Shown here: one piece after another, positions 23,040 to 33,440 of the stretch
Numbering within the stretch: the stretch's first letter is position 1
Layout of the letters: each line of letters begins with the position of its first letter
From: Ixodes scapularis
Lineage: Eukaryota; Arthropoda; Arachnida; Ixodida; Ixodidae
NCBI RefSeq assembly: GCF_016920785.2
Contig: NW_024609835.1
Location: 87,082,243 to 87,146,242, forward strand
DNA: 64,000 bases
Direction: 5' to 3'
The notes under the pieces: model-generated
What the model saw: the letters and a program-made list of their open reading frames with translations, nothing else
Told to the model about the DNA's origin: nothing
The model's database searches: none
Position numbers and translations under genes: made by a program

Positions 23040-24129
23040 AACTCGTCATATGAGGCCCGTCGGGAGTGACTTCAGAGTTCAGCGTGGTGTTTGACGTAGG
23101 TGTAACTTGAAAATAAGGAGGAGCGGTGTGAATTTCGCTGGTGACCGACGGGGATATTGCCACGAAAGAGACAACCGGCCCTACTTCGCTCGGACATAAG
23201 ATTGATACGGATGCCGCGCGTAAATTTTAAGGCGACGTTTCGGTGCTCTCGTTGCCCATCGGAAACTTCGAGGTCTGCAGTGAAGCGTGTGCAATGCATC
23301 ATGGATACACAGTTTAGCGACAGAAATTGCGTGAGTCGTGCTTGGCAGTGTGCAATCGTGGTGCCGCTTCGTTCAAATGACCGAAGGCTCACTTTGGTTG
23401 TGCGGCGCACCGAAGAGCTGCCTTGAAGCTGGTAGTTCCTGTGCCCTGCTTCAGGTGTTGCTGTGCTGCTTCCTAAATTGTTCTGGCGTAGACGTGCTCT
23501 TTCACGGAGCTCAGGTGTTGCAGTTGGTGTTGATTCCGCTGGTATGTCGCACGTTTCGTCGACACCAGTTTCTTTAACACTCGAAAATCATCATATGAGA
23601 CCGGTCAGAAGCGACATCAGAGTTCAGCTTGGTGTCTGACGCAGGTATAACGTGAAAATACGGAGGAACAGTGTGCATTTCGTCGGCAACCGACGGGGAT
23701 ATTGCCACGGAAAAGACAATCTGTCTTACGTTGCTCGGACCTTGGATTGACTCAGATAGCGCGAGGATAAAATTTAAGGAGACGTTTCTGCGCTCCCGTT
23801 GACCATCCGAATTTTCGAGGTCTGCATTGAAGGGTATGCAATATATTTGGATACACAGTTTGGTGACGTAAATTGCGTGAGTCGTGCTTGACAGTGCGCT
23901 ATCCTTGCGCCGCTTCGTTCAAATGACCGAAGGCTCACTTTGGTTGTGCGGCGCATCAGAGAGCTGCCTTGAAGCTGGTAGTCCCCGTGCCGTGCTAAAT
24001 GATGTTGTGCTGCTTCCCAAATTGTTCCGGCGTAGACGTGCACTTTCACGGAGCAGAGGTTTTGCAGTTGGTATTAATGTCGCTGGTCTGTCGCACGTTT
24101 CGTCCACACAGAAGTTTTATCAACACTCG
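23040..24129. repeat. Tandem duplication of a 545-bp unit
   Basis: Unit 1 is about 23040-23584 and unit 2 about 23585-24129. Both contain CATATGAG, GACGGGGATATTGCCACG and CCGAAGGCTCACTTTGGTTG, in the same order. Divergence is roughly 10-15% by eye, with small indels. On the minus strand both begin a frame with MRRTTKVSLRSFERSG, but the frames diverge and end at different places. The family is not recognised. Confidence 0.75.
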
Positions 24130-24829
24130 TTACCCGAATTGCAAGCCGTATAAACATTTCATTGAGCGTGTTACCTACCCAGTCCACCCGTTCATGCCGC
24201 TTTGCGACGACAGTCTGCAGAGGCTCATTACCAGAAAAGTGGTCCCACATCCATTTCAGTTCAGTTCGTCCACGGCAGCCGCCAAACGCCGAAAGAGAGG
24301 AATTATTCGGACAGAATGTCACTAAAGCAATGCAGCTTCTTTAGTGGTCAGGATAGACTCTCTTCTGTCAGTTTTGTTATATTGTCTTGGATGCTTGCTC
24401 CAGTCCTATCTCTTATCAATATTTACAATTCTGGAAAGTTCCAGGCCATGCTCAGCTGTCATCGTATGTTCTGGTGGAGGTGCTGGGTATTTTACCCATA
24501 GCCCTTCACTCTGTGTGCACTTTGGCGGCTCCTCAGCCAAGTTGCCCGATAACGGGACACAGGGGGCGGACTATCCCGCTTCTTAAACCCCTGCGAGCCG
24601 TGAACCATGTCCTATCTTGAGCCCGGCAGGAAAACTGCAAGACGAGCGAGTACCACAAGGACGAACCTCCGAAATACACCACGAAGAACCTGAAATCGGA
24701 GTCAGTCGCTGCTACCAGTAAGAACCACCGGAATTCGGTCTTTTGCCAGAAAAACCGAAGCTGACTAAGCCAACAATGACAAACCTGTAGCAGCAAACCG
24801 CGTTCACTCCCACCATTCTTTGCATGCCC
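24130..24829. other. No recognisable gene
   Basis: There are short frames on both strands only. The right part may be a leader of the gag remnant that follows. Confidence 0.35.
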
Positions 24830-25920
24830 GTCGCACCTCACACTCCGACGCCCTTTCACGCATGGTGCATGAAGACGTCGAGGGCTGGATTGAACAATAT
24901 AACCGTGTCGCCCGCCACAGTGGGTGGACAGACAACCAGCTCCTGCAAAACCTATACTTCTCGTGAAAGAAACTGCCAGGCACTGGTTTGAGAACCACGA
25001 ACCCTCCTTAACGTCGTGGGAAGTTTGCAAGATTGAGCTGAAGGGCACATTCATTAGTCAACATTGACTAGAGAGATCCGAATTCCTGATTTTGCCTAGG
25101 ACACGACCCCAAAAAGAGCGTCGCCACCTTCGTGGAGGATGTTTTGCGCCTGATCGGGAACCCAGGCCAACCCTGATGCTACAGAACACAAGAAGCTAAG
25201 AATCCCATGCTCCTCATGTGAGGGACAACACCTTCGGCAGCCTTTTCCGCAACCTCACGCCAACAGTTGAAGGGTTCATATCGCCGTGGCTTCCAACATT
25301 GAATGTACACTGCAGGCCCGAGCCTGTCACTATCAACAACTCCCTAGCCTCTCGACACTCGAGTCGTCCGGTTGCAACTTCGACGCCAGCCTGCCAGGCA
25401 TTCGCAACATCCACGACGTTGTCCGGGAGATCACGAAGCTACTTCCTGCCATCAGTTGCCCGGCTTTTTGATTGCCAAGATCGTTTCAGAACACGTTGGA
25501 CAGGCATTTCAACCAGAGACTTCTTCGAGCAAAGCAGCATCTGACGAACCGAGGGCGACTATGCCACAAAGTCACGACGACTTTGTGGCATAGTATTCAA
25601 TGCTAATTCATCAAGACACCCTAACGCCAAAGCATTCCCGACGTCGGGAAGAACCAGTGTAGGTTTGCGCTGAACAAATTACACCGAGGAAAACGAAGGT
25701 GCTGCGAATCGTCGACCGAAAACCACTCTGCTACCACTGCATGAGGCCAACCATGTCTACTGGAAGCACCCGTGCCAATGAATTGGCCGGCAAGATTTCT
25801 TTTCGAACGACTTTCAACCACGTCTCGAGGAGCGTCCGCGGGACATTGAGTATTATCTTCGGCGGCGTTTTGCCCCTGGTGCCGACATTACACCGAAGCT
25901 CCTGATGCCCATCACCTAGA
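24830..25920 (+). pseudogene. Decayed Ty3/gypsy-type gag
   Basis: In shifting plus-strand frames the region reads as a retrotransposon Gag. A capsid-like segment with a W-x-E-x-Y pattern and a RHSGWTDNQLLQNLYF stretch lies near 24865-24965. A segment with SNIECTLQARACHYQQ lies near 25290-25340, and an IRNIHDVVREITKLLPA stretch near 25400-25455. A zinc-knuckle-like CYHC...H sequence lies near 25735, followed by a sequence like ERPRDIEYYL near 25830. Several stops and frameshifts break it. No protease or polymerase follows. It resembles gag proteins of gypsy elements abundant in ticks; that assignment is from memory of the family pattern. Confidence 0.6.
25557..25594. repeat. Perfect 17-bp-stem hairpin
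   Basis: ACTATGCCACAAAGTCG-type arms face each other across about four bases, inside the gag remnant. Confidence 0.75.
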
Positions 25921-26207
25921 CTGGAGGTAAGCACGACAAAGCAGGTGAGCGGCAATGCCAAGACAGTTGATTTGGTGTCGGTTGTTGTCCAAGGACAATA
26001 CTTAATAATTTGATGACACCAATTATCTGTGTCCACGCAACGAAGCGCACAATTTTCAACTTTGAGGGAGAATGCCGCTGAGGGACTTGAAGAAATAGAG
26101 TGGTTGGTGGTTCTCAAAAGTGGACAGCAAGTATCACCCGACTTCGCTTTGTCACACTAGACTTACACAAGTTGCAGTGGTCACGGGATGCAGAAAAAAA
26201 TCGTCAT

Positions 26208-26401
26208 TGTTGTGTTCAAGAGTAGACACACGGAACGACGATGAAGAAGCGAGCTCGAGCTGACCGACACGAGCCAGCGAGCCAGCCAAGCGCTGCCGTC
26301 TGCCGATACCGGAATCACCCTGATTGTAAATAGTTGTTCTATGTATACTAAAGGTTTATTCGTAACGGCTACGAGTACTCCATGGCCTTAGAAATACAAC
26401 A
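26208..26401 (+). repeat. 5' LTR of the Mag-type element
   Basis: It is 194 bp, starts TGTTG and ends ACAACA. It carries ATGTATACTAAAGG and ACTCCATGGCC-type sequence near its 3' part. It differs from the 3' LTR at four positions, two of them within the first ten bases. Confidence 0.95.
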
Positions 26402-26404
26402 AAG

Positions 26405-26417
26405 TGGCGACGAGGAG
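26405..26417 (+). other. Primer-binding site
   Basis: TGGCGACGAGGA begins three bases after the 5' LTR. The TGGCG start is compatible with priming by a tRNA ending CGCCA, such as a tRNA-Ser. The exact primer tRNA is not determined. Confidence 0.6.
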
Positions 26418-26460
26418 TCAACCTAGACCTGATCTACCGGGGCAAGAATCGACCGAACTT

Positions 26461-26654
26461 GGGGTGCTATGTTGCGCTTTTTGGACTCCCAGGAGACTTG
26501 GAAGAGGGAAGTGACGTCAACGACTAGCGCAAACGTAGATTGGATGTTGACAAAAGAAAACGAAATCAACACCCAATCTGCGCTTGCTGTGTCGTTGACG
26601 TCACTTCCCTCTCCCTAGTCTCCTGGGAGTCCAAAAAGCGCAACATAGCACCCC
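26461..26654. mobile_element. Palindromic MITE in the retrotransposon leader
   Basis: GGGGTGCTATGTTGCGC at 26461 is matched by its inverse ending at 26654. The arms are about 75 bp and include GTGACGTCAACGAC. It lies between the primer-binding site and the gag start. It adds an in-frame upstream ATG (26540) that would fuse 43 MITE-derived residues to Gag. No clear target duplication is visible. Confidence 0.7.
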
Positions 26655-26668
26655 AGGTACTGTTCATC

Positions 26669-27688
26669 ATGGACGACCTATCGCGTTCGATTGGACCTTA
26701 TGAGGAAGGAACAAGCTGGGACGAGTACGAGGAACGCCTTCAAGAGTATTTCGAGTTGCAAAAAGAGAAAATCAAGACCGATCGGATGAAAGTTTCTGTT
26801 TTGATCACTGCCATCGGACAGAAAACTTACTCCAGACTTCGGGATCTGTCGTCTCCTGAGCAACCGAGCAAGAGGACTTATGAAGAGCTCGTACAACTCC
26901 TAAGTCGATTCTACTCGCCTAAGTGGTTAGTGATAGCCGAGCGCTTCAAATTTGGAAAGCGGGATCAAAGATCAGGTGAACCCTCAACCACGTATTTGGC
27001 AGAACTAAGACGGCTTGCGGAGACCTGTCAATTTGGAGACAAACTCGAGGAGCAACTGCGCGACCGATTTGTTTGTGGTCTCAATCGCACGATGGCCCAG
27101 AAGCAGTGCCTAACAATTGAAAATCTGACTCTGACACGAGCTGTGGAATTGGTAGCAGGATTGGAAGCGGCTGAGGATCAAATGAAAATTCTCAAGGATG
27201 CACGCGCCACCGCTGAAGACGAAGTGAAACAACTAGCAAGCACAAGCGCTGCCTGCTGGCGTTGTCTCAAAACCAACCACACTCCTCAAGATTGCCGCTA
27301 CAAAGGCTACGACTGTGACGCATGTGGACAAAAGGGTCACCTGCGCAAAGCCTGCAAAAACAGCAGCGTGCAACAAAGAAGAGGGAAAACGTCAAATCAG
27401 CATGAAAAAGGCAAACGCAAGGGACCAGCCAAGAAAGGAAAGGGAGCGATGCAACAGCTGAAAGAGGAAGAGAGAGCGGAAGAATATTTAGTCCTGCGGA
27501 CCAACGCGGAATTACTGACTGTACCACCCCTCAAGAAATGCGTCTTCATTAATGATGTGACTCTGGAGATGGAGGTGGACACCGGAGCTACGGTGACAGT
27601 GATTCCAAAGCGGCTCCAAGGAGAACTGAAGATTCGCGCGTGGAGCCTTTCAGGACCAAGCTTCGCACTTGCTCAGGACAAAGCTTGA
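26669..27688 (+). CDS. Gag-protease of the Mag-type retrotransposon (protease truncated)
   Basis: This frame of 339 residues starts at the ATG at 26669 (MDDLSRSIG), just after the leader MITE. An in-frame ATG at 26540 lies inside that MITE and is unlikely to be ancestral. The N-terminal 190 residues are Gag capsid-like, with a FYSPKWLVIAERFKFG core. Two zinc knuckles follow at C196-C209 and C216-C229, both CX2CX4HX4C, then a Lys-rich linker. The aspartic protease active site DTGA is at residues 304-307. The frame ends about 30 residues after it, before the rest of the protease, so the protease is truncated here by a frameshift. In life, Gag packages the RNA and protease matures the polyprotein. 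Confidence 0.88.
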   Translation: MDDLSRSIGPYEEGTSWDEYEERLQEYFELQKEKIKTDRMKVSVLITAIGQKTYSRLRDLSSPEQPSKRTYEELVQLLSRFYSPKWLVIAERFKFGKRDQRSGEPSTTYLAELRRLAETCQFGDKLEEQLRDRFVCGLNRTMAQKQCLTIENLTLTRAVELVAGLEAAEDQMKILKDARATAEDEVKQLASTSAACWRCLKTNHTPQDCRYKGYDCDACGQKGHLRKACKNSSVQQRRGKTSNQHEKGKRKGPAKKGKGAMQQLKEEERAEEYLVLRTNAELLTVPPLKKCVFINDVTLEMEVDTGATVTVIPKRLQGELKIRAWSLSGPSFALAQDKA

Positions 27689-27750
27689 ACGTCTGTGGTA
27701 CTGTGGATGTTCATGTCACAAGCAACCAGAAGACCTGGACGCTGCCACTA

Positions 27751-27920
27751 TACTCTGTTTCATGCTTAGCGTGCAACGCTGTCAAAGTTACTGGCGCGAG
27801 CGCGTGGCTTCATCTACGGTTTTGTTTGCGCGAGAACGCGTGCAAATGATCAACGAGATCAAGCTCCACGCTCGCGCCAGTAGTTTTGACAGCGTTGCAC
27901 GCTAAGTATGAAACAGAGTA
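27751..27920. mobile_element. Palindromic MITE inserted in protease/RT linker
   Basis: The arms start TACTCTGTTTCATGCTTAGC and are inverted at the other end. The flanks are TA on both sides (27749-27750 and 27921-27922), suggesting a Tc1/mariner-type TA duplication. The insertion separates the protease end from the reverse transcriptase start, so it inactivated this copy after, or independently of, the point mutations. A related terminus occurs near 52109. Confidence 0.8.
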
Positions 27921-29086
27921 TAGTCGTGGTGAATGCAGAGGTGCCACAATTGTTGGGTAGAAATTGGATACAAGTCCTGGACGAGACATGGATGCCAGCA
28001 CTCCAGGTGAATACTGTGAAAGATGCACGTGGCTTAGAAGGCATCCTGGCCGAGTGTCACGAACTTTTCAAAGAGGAACTAGGGTGCTTCAAAGGAGTTG
28101 AAGTCAATCTGTAGCTGAAGCCAGACGCCCAACCAAACTTCATGAAAAGCCGGAAAGTTCCCTATGCACTCCAGCATCTGATCGAAGCACAGTTAGATGA
28201 CATGGTAAAAAGAGACGTCATCGAGCCAATAAACTACAGTGAATGGGCAACGCCTACAGTCAACATTCCAAAAGTAGAAAAAGAGGTCCGGATCTGTGGC
28301 GACTACAAGCTCACGGTAAATCCACAACTGGAAGTGGACCAGTACACCCTGCCAACAGCCAATGACTTGTTCACGACTTTGAATGGTGGGCAGAAGTTCA
28401 CTAAGTTGGATTTAAGACACGCCTACGAGCAACTGGTGTTGAATAAGAAGTCTCGCCAGTATGTCACCATACACACGCATAAGGGACTTTACAGATACAA
28501 GCGTCTACCTTATGGGATCGCCTCCGCCCCTGCTATCTTCCAGAAACAAATGGAGCTACTATTGGGAGGGATTCCAGGTGTCTGCGTGTTCCTGGACGAC
28601 GTTTTGGTAACCGCAGAGGACGATACAACGCACTTAGAGAGACTGCACGAAGTACTAACGCGCATGAAGGATCGTGGACTTCGGCTAGCGAAAAAGAAGC
28701 GCCTGTTCATAAAAGACAAGGTGGACTACCTGGGACATACAGTTAGCGGTTCTGGAATAAGCACAATGAGGAGAAAGGTCCAGGCTGTACAGGAAGCACC
28801 GGTTTCCAAGAATGTGAGCGAGCTACGATCGTTCCTGGGACTTGTAAACTACTATGGACGTCTCGTGCCCAAGTTGTCTACGATTCTAAAGCCGCTCACG
28901 CTTCTGCTGCATGAAGACGTGCCGTGGAGCTGGTCACCAGAGTGCGACAGGAGATTCCAGGAACTCAAGGGAGTTTTGAGCAGAGCCCCAGTGTTGGCTC
29001 ACTATGATCCAGAGCTACCACTGATTTTGTCTTGCGACGCTTCCCCAGTTGGAGTTGGAGCCGTGTTAGCGCACGTGTACCCGTAA
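27921..29086 (+). pseudogene. Reverse transcriptase region of the Mag-type element
   Basis: One frame runs through a TAG at 28112-28114 and then on to a TAA at 29084-29086. Counted from the ATG at 28142, motif A is KLDLRHAYEQL with catalytic Asp90. The RLPYGIASAPAIFQKQ motif is at 121-136, and motif C is FLDD at 150-153, a Phe variant of the usual Tyr-x-Asp-Asp. The LGLVNYYGRLVPKLS connection and the first RNase H motif (LSCDASPVGVGAVL) follow. The enzyme would copy the element's RNA into DNA. The two stops prevent a full product. Confidence 0.9.
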
Positions 29087-29827
29087 AAGACAGAGCGTCC
29101 TATTGCTTATGCGTCAAGGACACTTGCTCGAGCAGAGGAAAATTATGCTCAACTAGAGAAGGAAGCTCTAGCGATCGTCTTTGGAGTGAAGAGATTCCAT
29201 GACTACCTATATGGACGTAACTTCATCTTGGTAACCGACAACAAGCCGCTGGCAACCATCCTTGGACCCAAGAAAGGCATTCCAACAATAGCAGCTGCAA
29301 TATTGCAACGTTGGGCAATGCTTCTGTAAGCATATCAATATACAATGGTCTGCAAGAAATCAGAAGACAATCTCAACGCAGATGCCCTATCTCGCCCGCC
29401 AATCGATGGACAAGGAGAAAAAGTGAATGACAATGCCACAAGTTTCTACTTGGGACAGCTAGACCTGTGTCCAGTAGACACGAAAACTCTGCAGGAGGCA
29501 GGACAGAAAGACCAACTGTACAGCAAGGCACTGAAATTCACTCAGACCGGATGGCCTGAGGACATAAGTCCAGATATGGAAGCCTACTTCAAGAGGAAGT
29601 TGGAACTTACGGTGGAGGAAGAATGCTTATTGTGGGGCCGAAGAGTTGTTATTCCAGAAGCATGCCGAGGGAAAGTACTGCACGAGCTTCATGCGGTACA
29701 TGACGGCATTGTGCGCATGAAGAGTCTGGCAAGACTGCATGCTTGGTGGCCCAACATAGACAATGGCATTGTCAGAACAGTCGAAGAGTGTTCTCTGTGT
29801 CAGAAATTTCGGAACCAACCAATTTGA
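29087..29827 (+). pseudogene. RNase H remainder and integrase N-terminus
   Basis: In the same frame, after the TAA at 29084, the text continues through RNase H (RAEENYAQLEKEALAI and LVTDNKPLATI), then a TAA at 29327. The typical NADALSRPP tether and an integrase zinc-binding domain follow. Counted from the ATG at 29345, the His pair is at 116/119 and the Cys pair at 149/152, in an RMKSLARLHAWWP context. A TGA at 29825 ends it just before the catalytic core. Confidence 0.88.
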
Positions 29828-30728
29828 GAATATTTCCACTGGCCGACACCCAAACAACCCTGGGAAAGACTGCACATTGATTTTGCTGGCCCGTTCCTAG
29901 GGGAAACGTTTCTAGTTGTCACCGACGCCTTTTCTAAGTGGCTAGAAGTGGAGATAATGACGAGCACGATTGCGGAGAGTCGTGGAAGCGTTGTGGAAGT
30001 CGTTCGCACTGCATGGACTACCGCGAACTATTGTCTCGGACAATGGACCACCCTTCCATTCTGAAGTTTTCGAAGAATTTTTAAGGGGAAATGGAATCCA
30101 ACACAAGTTTTGCGCTCCGTTTCATCCTGCAACGAATGGTGCAGCCGAACGAGCAGTACAAGTGCTCAAGCAAGGACTGCGGAAACAGACCGAAGGGTCA
30201 TTACAAACGAAGCTTTCCCGAGTTCTGATGGCTTATCGTTGCACACCACACACATCCACTGGCTTCGCACCATCAGAACTGTTGTTCAAGCGAAGGCTTA
30301 GAACAAGATTGGATCTCCTTCACCCAGAGAAGCTGTCGGAGTTTCAAGCTCAGAAAGAACGAAAAAGGAAGTTTGAAGAAGGAGACGGGGTTTTGGTGCG
30401 AGACTACCGAAATGCAAAGAGAAGTTGGATTCCAGGCACAATTCTGAATTCTCTTGGGAAAACGCACTACAAAGTCAAGGTGCCGAACGGAGTTTGGAAA
30501 CGACACCTCAACCAACTTCTTCGCCGACGAAGCCAAGTTTTCGGCACCGGGGAATCCGAGTCAGATTCTCTGTTCATTCCCAAACAGGAGGAAAGTAAAT
30601 CAGCGGAACGTGGGAAACCAGATTTAAAAGACTCTGTCTCTTCTCCGGGTGCCCGAACAACGTCTGAAAGCGCGGAACGCCGATACCCCTCGAGAGCACG
30701 CAAGCCGGTGTCTCGGTACAAACTGTGA
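29828..30728 (+). pseudogene. Integrase catalytic core and C-terminus, frameshifted
   Basis: The core begins in the frame of the preceding segment with LHIDFAGPF (first catalytic Asp) and shifts frame near 29975. In the downstream frame (29970-30728) the second Asp is residue 24 (SDNGPPF) and the Glu is residue 60 (NGAAE). That gives the canonical D-35-E spacing. The C-terminal part carries a basic DNA-binding region and ends RKPVSRYKL. It would insert the DNA copy into the host genome if intact. Confidence 0.9.
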
Positions 30729-30732
30729 TTAG

Positions 30733-30742
30733 TCTGAGGGAG
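30733..30742 (+). other. Polypurine tract
   Basis: A purine-rich TGAGGGAG lies immediately before the 3' LTR, as needed for plus-strand DNA priming. It is short and contains a pyrimidine upstream. Confidence 0.55.
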
Positions 30743-30936
30743 TGTTGAGTCCAAGAGTAGACACACGGAACGACGATGAAGAAGCGAGCTCGAGCTGACC
30801 GACACGAGCCAGCGAGCCAGCCAAACGCTGCCGTCTGCCGATACCGGAATCACCCTGACTGTAAATAGTTGTTCTATGTATACTAAAGGTTTATTCGTAA
30901 CGGCTACGAGTACTCCATGGCCTTAGAAATACAACA
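30743..30936 (+). repeat. 3' LTR of the Mag-type element
   Basis: It is 194 bp, starts TGTTG and ends ACAACA, and is followed by the GTCAT target duplication. Confidence 0.95.
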
Positions 30937-30941
30937 GTCAT

Positions 30942-33009
30942 TACGAAATAGAAGTGAAATGGCTTGGGTAGCAAACAAACACGGTTGCCTGTTGCCAGCC
31001 ATCACGTCAACGGTACAGCAAAATTTATGTAAGCAATACATGCCCGAGCTTGCTGCATTGACGCAGAAAACTACCATGAAAATTTGCGTACTAGAAGACA
31101 GCTCTGCAGCTTCAGTGCATCAAATGTCAGTGGCCGCACATGACGTATGATTACAAGACGGAATCTGTCGGTAAAAGTTGCTACTCGACCAAACTGAACA
31201 CCGACGTGCCAGGTGCGTCATCCGACAACAAGGAACACAGGTACCACGACTGAACGCCTGACACGAGACTGTTGCAGGAAGAACTCGTTATGGAACCATT
31301 TGCAAAGAACCAATAATTATGTAATCAAGTGGAAATAAACATATTTGATGCACTAACCAAATGAATATATTTCCGCTTGCCTTTACACCTTCAGAGTCTC
31401 TACACAAAGAATTGTGTTCACCGCACGTGTTGAACCTATTGAGGACACTCGCATCTCTGACCCCTCAATATTAATTGATTGGAGGTACCAGACTGGCAGA
31501 CTGGTTGCACTGGGCTGCACTCGTTACACTTCCCCCGAACATGTGGCGCATCCGAAAACCAACTCCAGTGATGTGAAAATGGTGTTTATTAATTTATTCT
31601 CTCCAAGGAGGCCTCTGTAGACATTGCAAAGAGGATACTAAAAAACAACACACATGATAATAACATCAAAGCACACTAACTTTAATGAGCACAAAACGGG
31701 CCCGGCTAACGAAAATAAATAATACACTCGTAAGAAATACTTATTGCTGCAAATCGTTGCGTACATAACAAACACACCTCTGAGCATCTAGTTTAATAGT
31801 ATCAATTGATGCATTGTTATATAGCAGGACACTTCCTATACGTATGACACAATAGACCCTTTGCAAAATCCCATCAAGCAACACAACTGTCACCAATTTT
31901 TTTTTCGGCGTAAAGCACACGAATGGGCTCCAGTTCACGTCGAACGCTAGTGCAGCATTCGAGTTTTATAGGCGGTAAGCCAAGTTCACAGCGATGGCTG
32001 ACCTGACATTCTTGTCGAACAAATACTCAAAGTATGAATGCCTTCGGTAATTAAAGTAGTAGCTACTGCAATTCATTTCATCACAATTTGGCGAACAGCG
32101 AAGGCTACATGTAAGTCAGTATGCACTTTGGAGAGAGGCACATGACAACAAATGATAAGAGTGCTCATCTGCACAGATTTGTCACACACCTTCACTCCGT
32201 CTCTCTGATTGGCTTGAGGGGGCTGTAGCGGTTACCCTTTTCCAAGTTACGGTTAAACAAAGTATAGGCGGCCCACACTTTAAAAAAAAAGTCTATTGGA
32301 GAGATTGAAAGGGATGGTAGTCAACATTTTAAAACTTTCGCAGGAGCTTCCTCGCTAAAAGTTGCTGTGATTATGCAGTTGCCTAGGGCTGAAACAAATT
32401 CCCCTAGGCCCTATGTCCGACGCATACATTTCGCGTCGATTCTCAGACATTCCAACGTTCAAACAAAGCTAAGAAAATGCGAAAATTTCATGCTAAAAGC
32501 ACTCAAAGTTCTATCGATCCTCGAACACATGGGGGAAGCCGAGCACCGGTACGGCGATAAGGCTGATGGTGTCCCAGAGGTGTTAATATCCATATGATCC
32601 AGAGCGATCTTGCGCTAAAAAGGTGTAAAGTCTCATTCCTTCATATTCTCACATTATACTTGCGTTAGCGAGCACGAAGAAGCTCGAAGTTGTCGGAAAG
32701 CAGCTACACATCACGGCTGCCACGCACCGAACAAACGCGCATCCGCCACCTCTGGGCGCTGCCATCTTACCGGTGACGTCACGGCTCTTGGGAGGTCACG
32801 TGACGAGTGGTCACATTTGCGTACAGCATGGCGACAACCGGGGGGGAGGGGGGGGGGGGTGCCACTTCCGAACTTCCAGTTTATCACTCTAAGCCCCTTT
32901 ACCTTGTTGTCTATTTCGGACGTCAAAGACGGCAGAAATGCCGTGTTTTTAGGGTCGAAGCTCGTTAGGGTCTAGCCTTGTCCGTCCGGCGTTCGTGCTC
33001 ACATCGATC
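30942..33009. other. No recognisable gene
   Basis: This is unique-looking AT-rich sequence with small frames on both strands. A G-rich patch lies at 32840-32859. I see no transposon ends, RNA gene or protein motif. Confidence 0.4.
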
Positions 33010-33096
33010 TTGCTGGTGCTCGTGCTCGTAATCGTGCTCGTGAGCTCACGTGCTCACGTGCTCACGAGCACGTAAGCACGTGCTTACGTGCTCGTG
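33010..33096. repeat. GCTCGT / CACGTGCTCACG degenerate repeat
   Basis: Short GTGCTCGT units grade into a partly palindromic array with several CACGTG hexamers (E-box core). It lies just downstream of the tRNA-like locus on its strand. Confidence 0.8.
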
Positions 33097-33143
33097 TAGA
33101 GCAGGAAAAAAAAGATAAAAAGAAAAAAAGAAAAAAATGTTTG

Positions 33144-33224
33144 CGCAGTCAACAGGATTCGAAACTGTGCGGGGAGACCCCAATGGATTTCTAGACCATC
33201 GCTTAACCACTCGGCCACGAGTGC
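33144..33224 (-). tRNA. tRNA-Ser(AGA)-like gene, probably a pseudogene or SINE head
   Basis: Read on the minus strand, this 81-nt stretch follows the tRNA-Ser plan: acceptor GCACTCG, A box TGGCCGAGTGGTTAAGCG, an anticodon loop with AGA in CTAGAAA, a long variable arm and a B box GTTTCGAATCC. Deviations are a C:C mismatch in the acceptor stem, a T:T mismatch in the anticodon stem and one missing D-loop base. A T-run that could act as a Pol III terminator follows within 15 nt. Ticks have a tRNA-Ser-derived SINE family (Ruka), so this may be a SINE head instead of a functional tRNA. Confidence 0.65.
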
Positions 33225-33295
33225 GGGACGAGTATGGGGCTCTGAGATATGGTAGTAACTCAAGAGCTGGGAATGTCATGAATGAAACATTGCAT

Positions 33296-33440
33296 GTAGC
33301 CGCTCAACGTCTAAACAGGAGAGGGCGCTGTGGTCAAATGCGTATATAATCGCGTTAAACTTTGCATGCATTGGCTCAACGTTTATAGACGAGAGGGCGC
33401 TGCGGTCAAATGCTCAAATTTGTATATAACCATGTTCCAT
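33296..33440. repeat. Tandem repeat, period about 72 bp
   Basis: Two units share GCTCAACGT and GAGAGGGCGCTG.GGTCAAATGC. A weaker third start (GGCTCAGCGTCTA) is seen near 33497 within a small frame that reads ERKARHAAAQRLRRQ. Confidence 0.6.

Larger units (their letters stand above)
26208..30936 (+). mobile_element. Mag-type Ty3/gypsy LTR retrotransposon, full-length but dead
   Basis: Two 194-bp LTRs bound the element, and GTCAT is duplicated exactly at 26203-26207 and 30937-30941. The order is gag with two CCHC knuckles, aspartic protease, reverse transcriptase, RNase H, integrase, which is the Ty3/gypsy order. The short LTRs, double zinc knuckle, integrase text and basic C-terminus (RRYPSRARKPVSRY) fit the Mag (K02A2.6-like) lineage. 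Pol is broken by in-frame stops at 28112 (TAG), 29084 (TAA), 29327 (TAA) and 29825 (TGA), by a frameshift near 29975, and by a MITE at 27751. The LTRs differ at 4 of 194 positions, so the insertion is not ancient. Confidence 0.92.

Noticed and set aside
33144..33224. Functional tRNA-Ser gene
   Set aside because: Stem mismatches and a shortened D loop make a pseudogene or SINE head more likely. A covariance-model score would decide.
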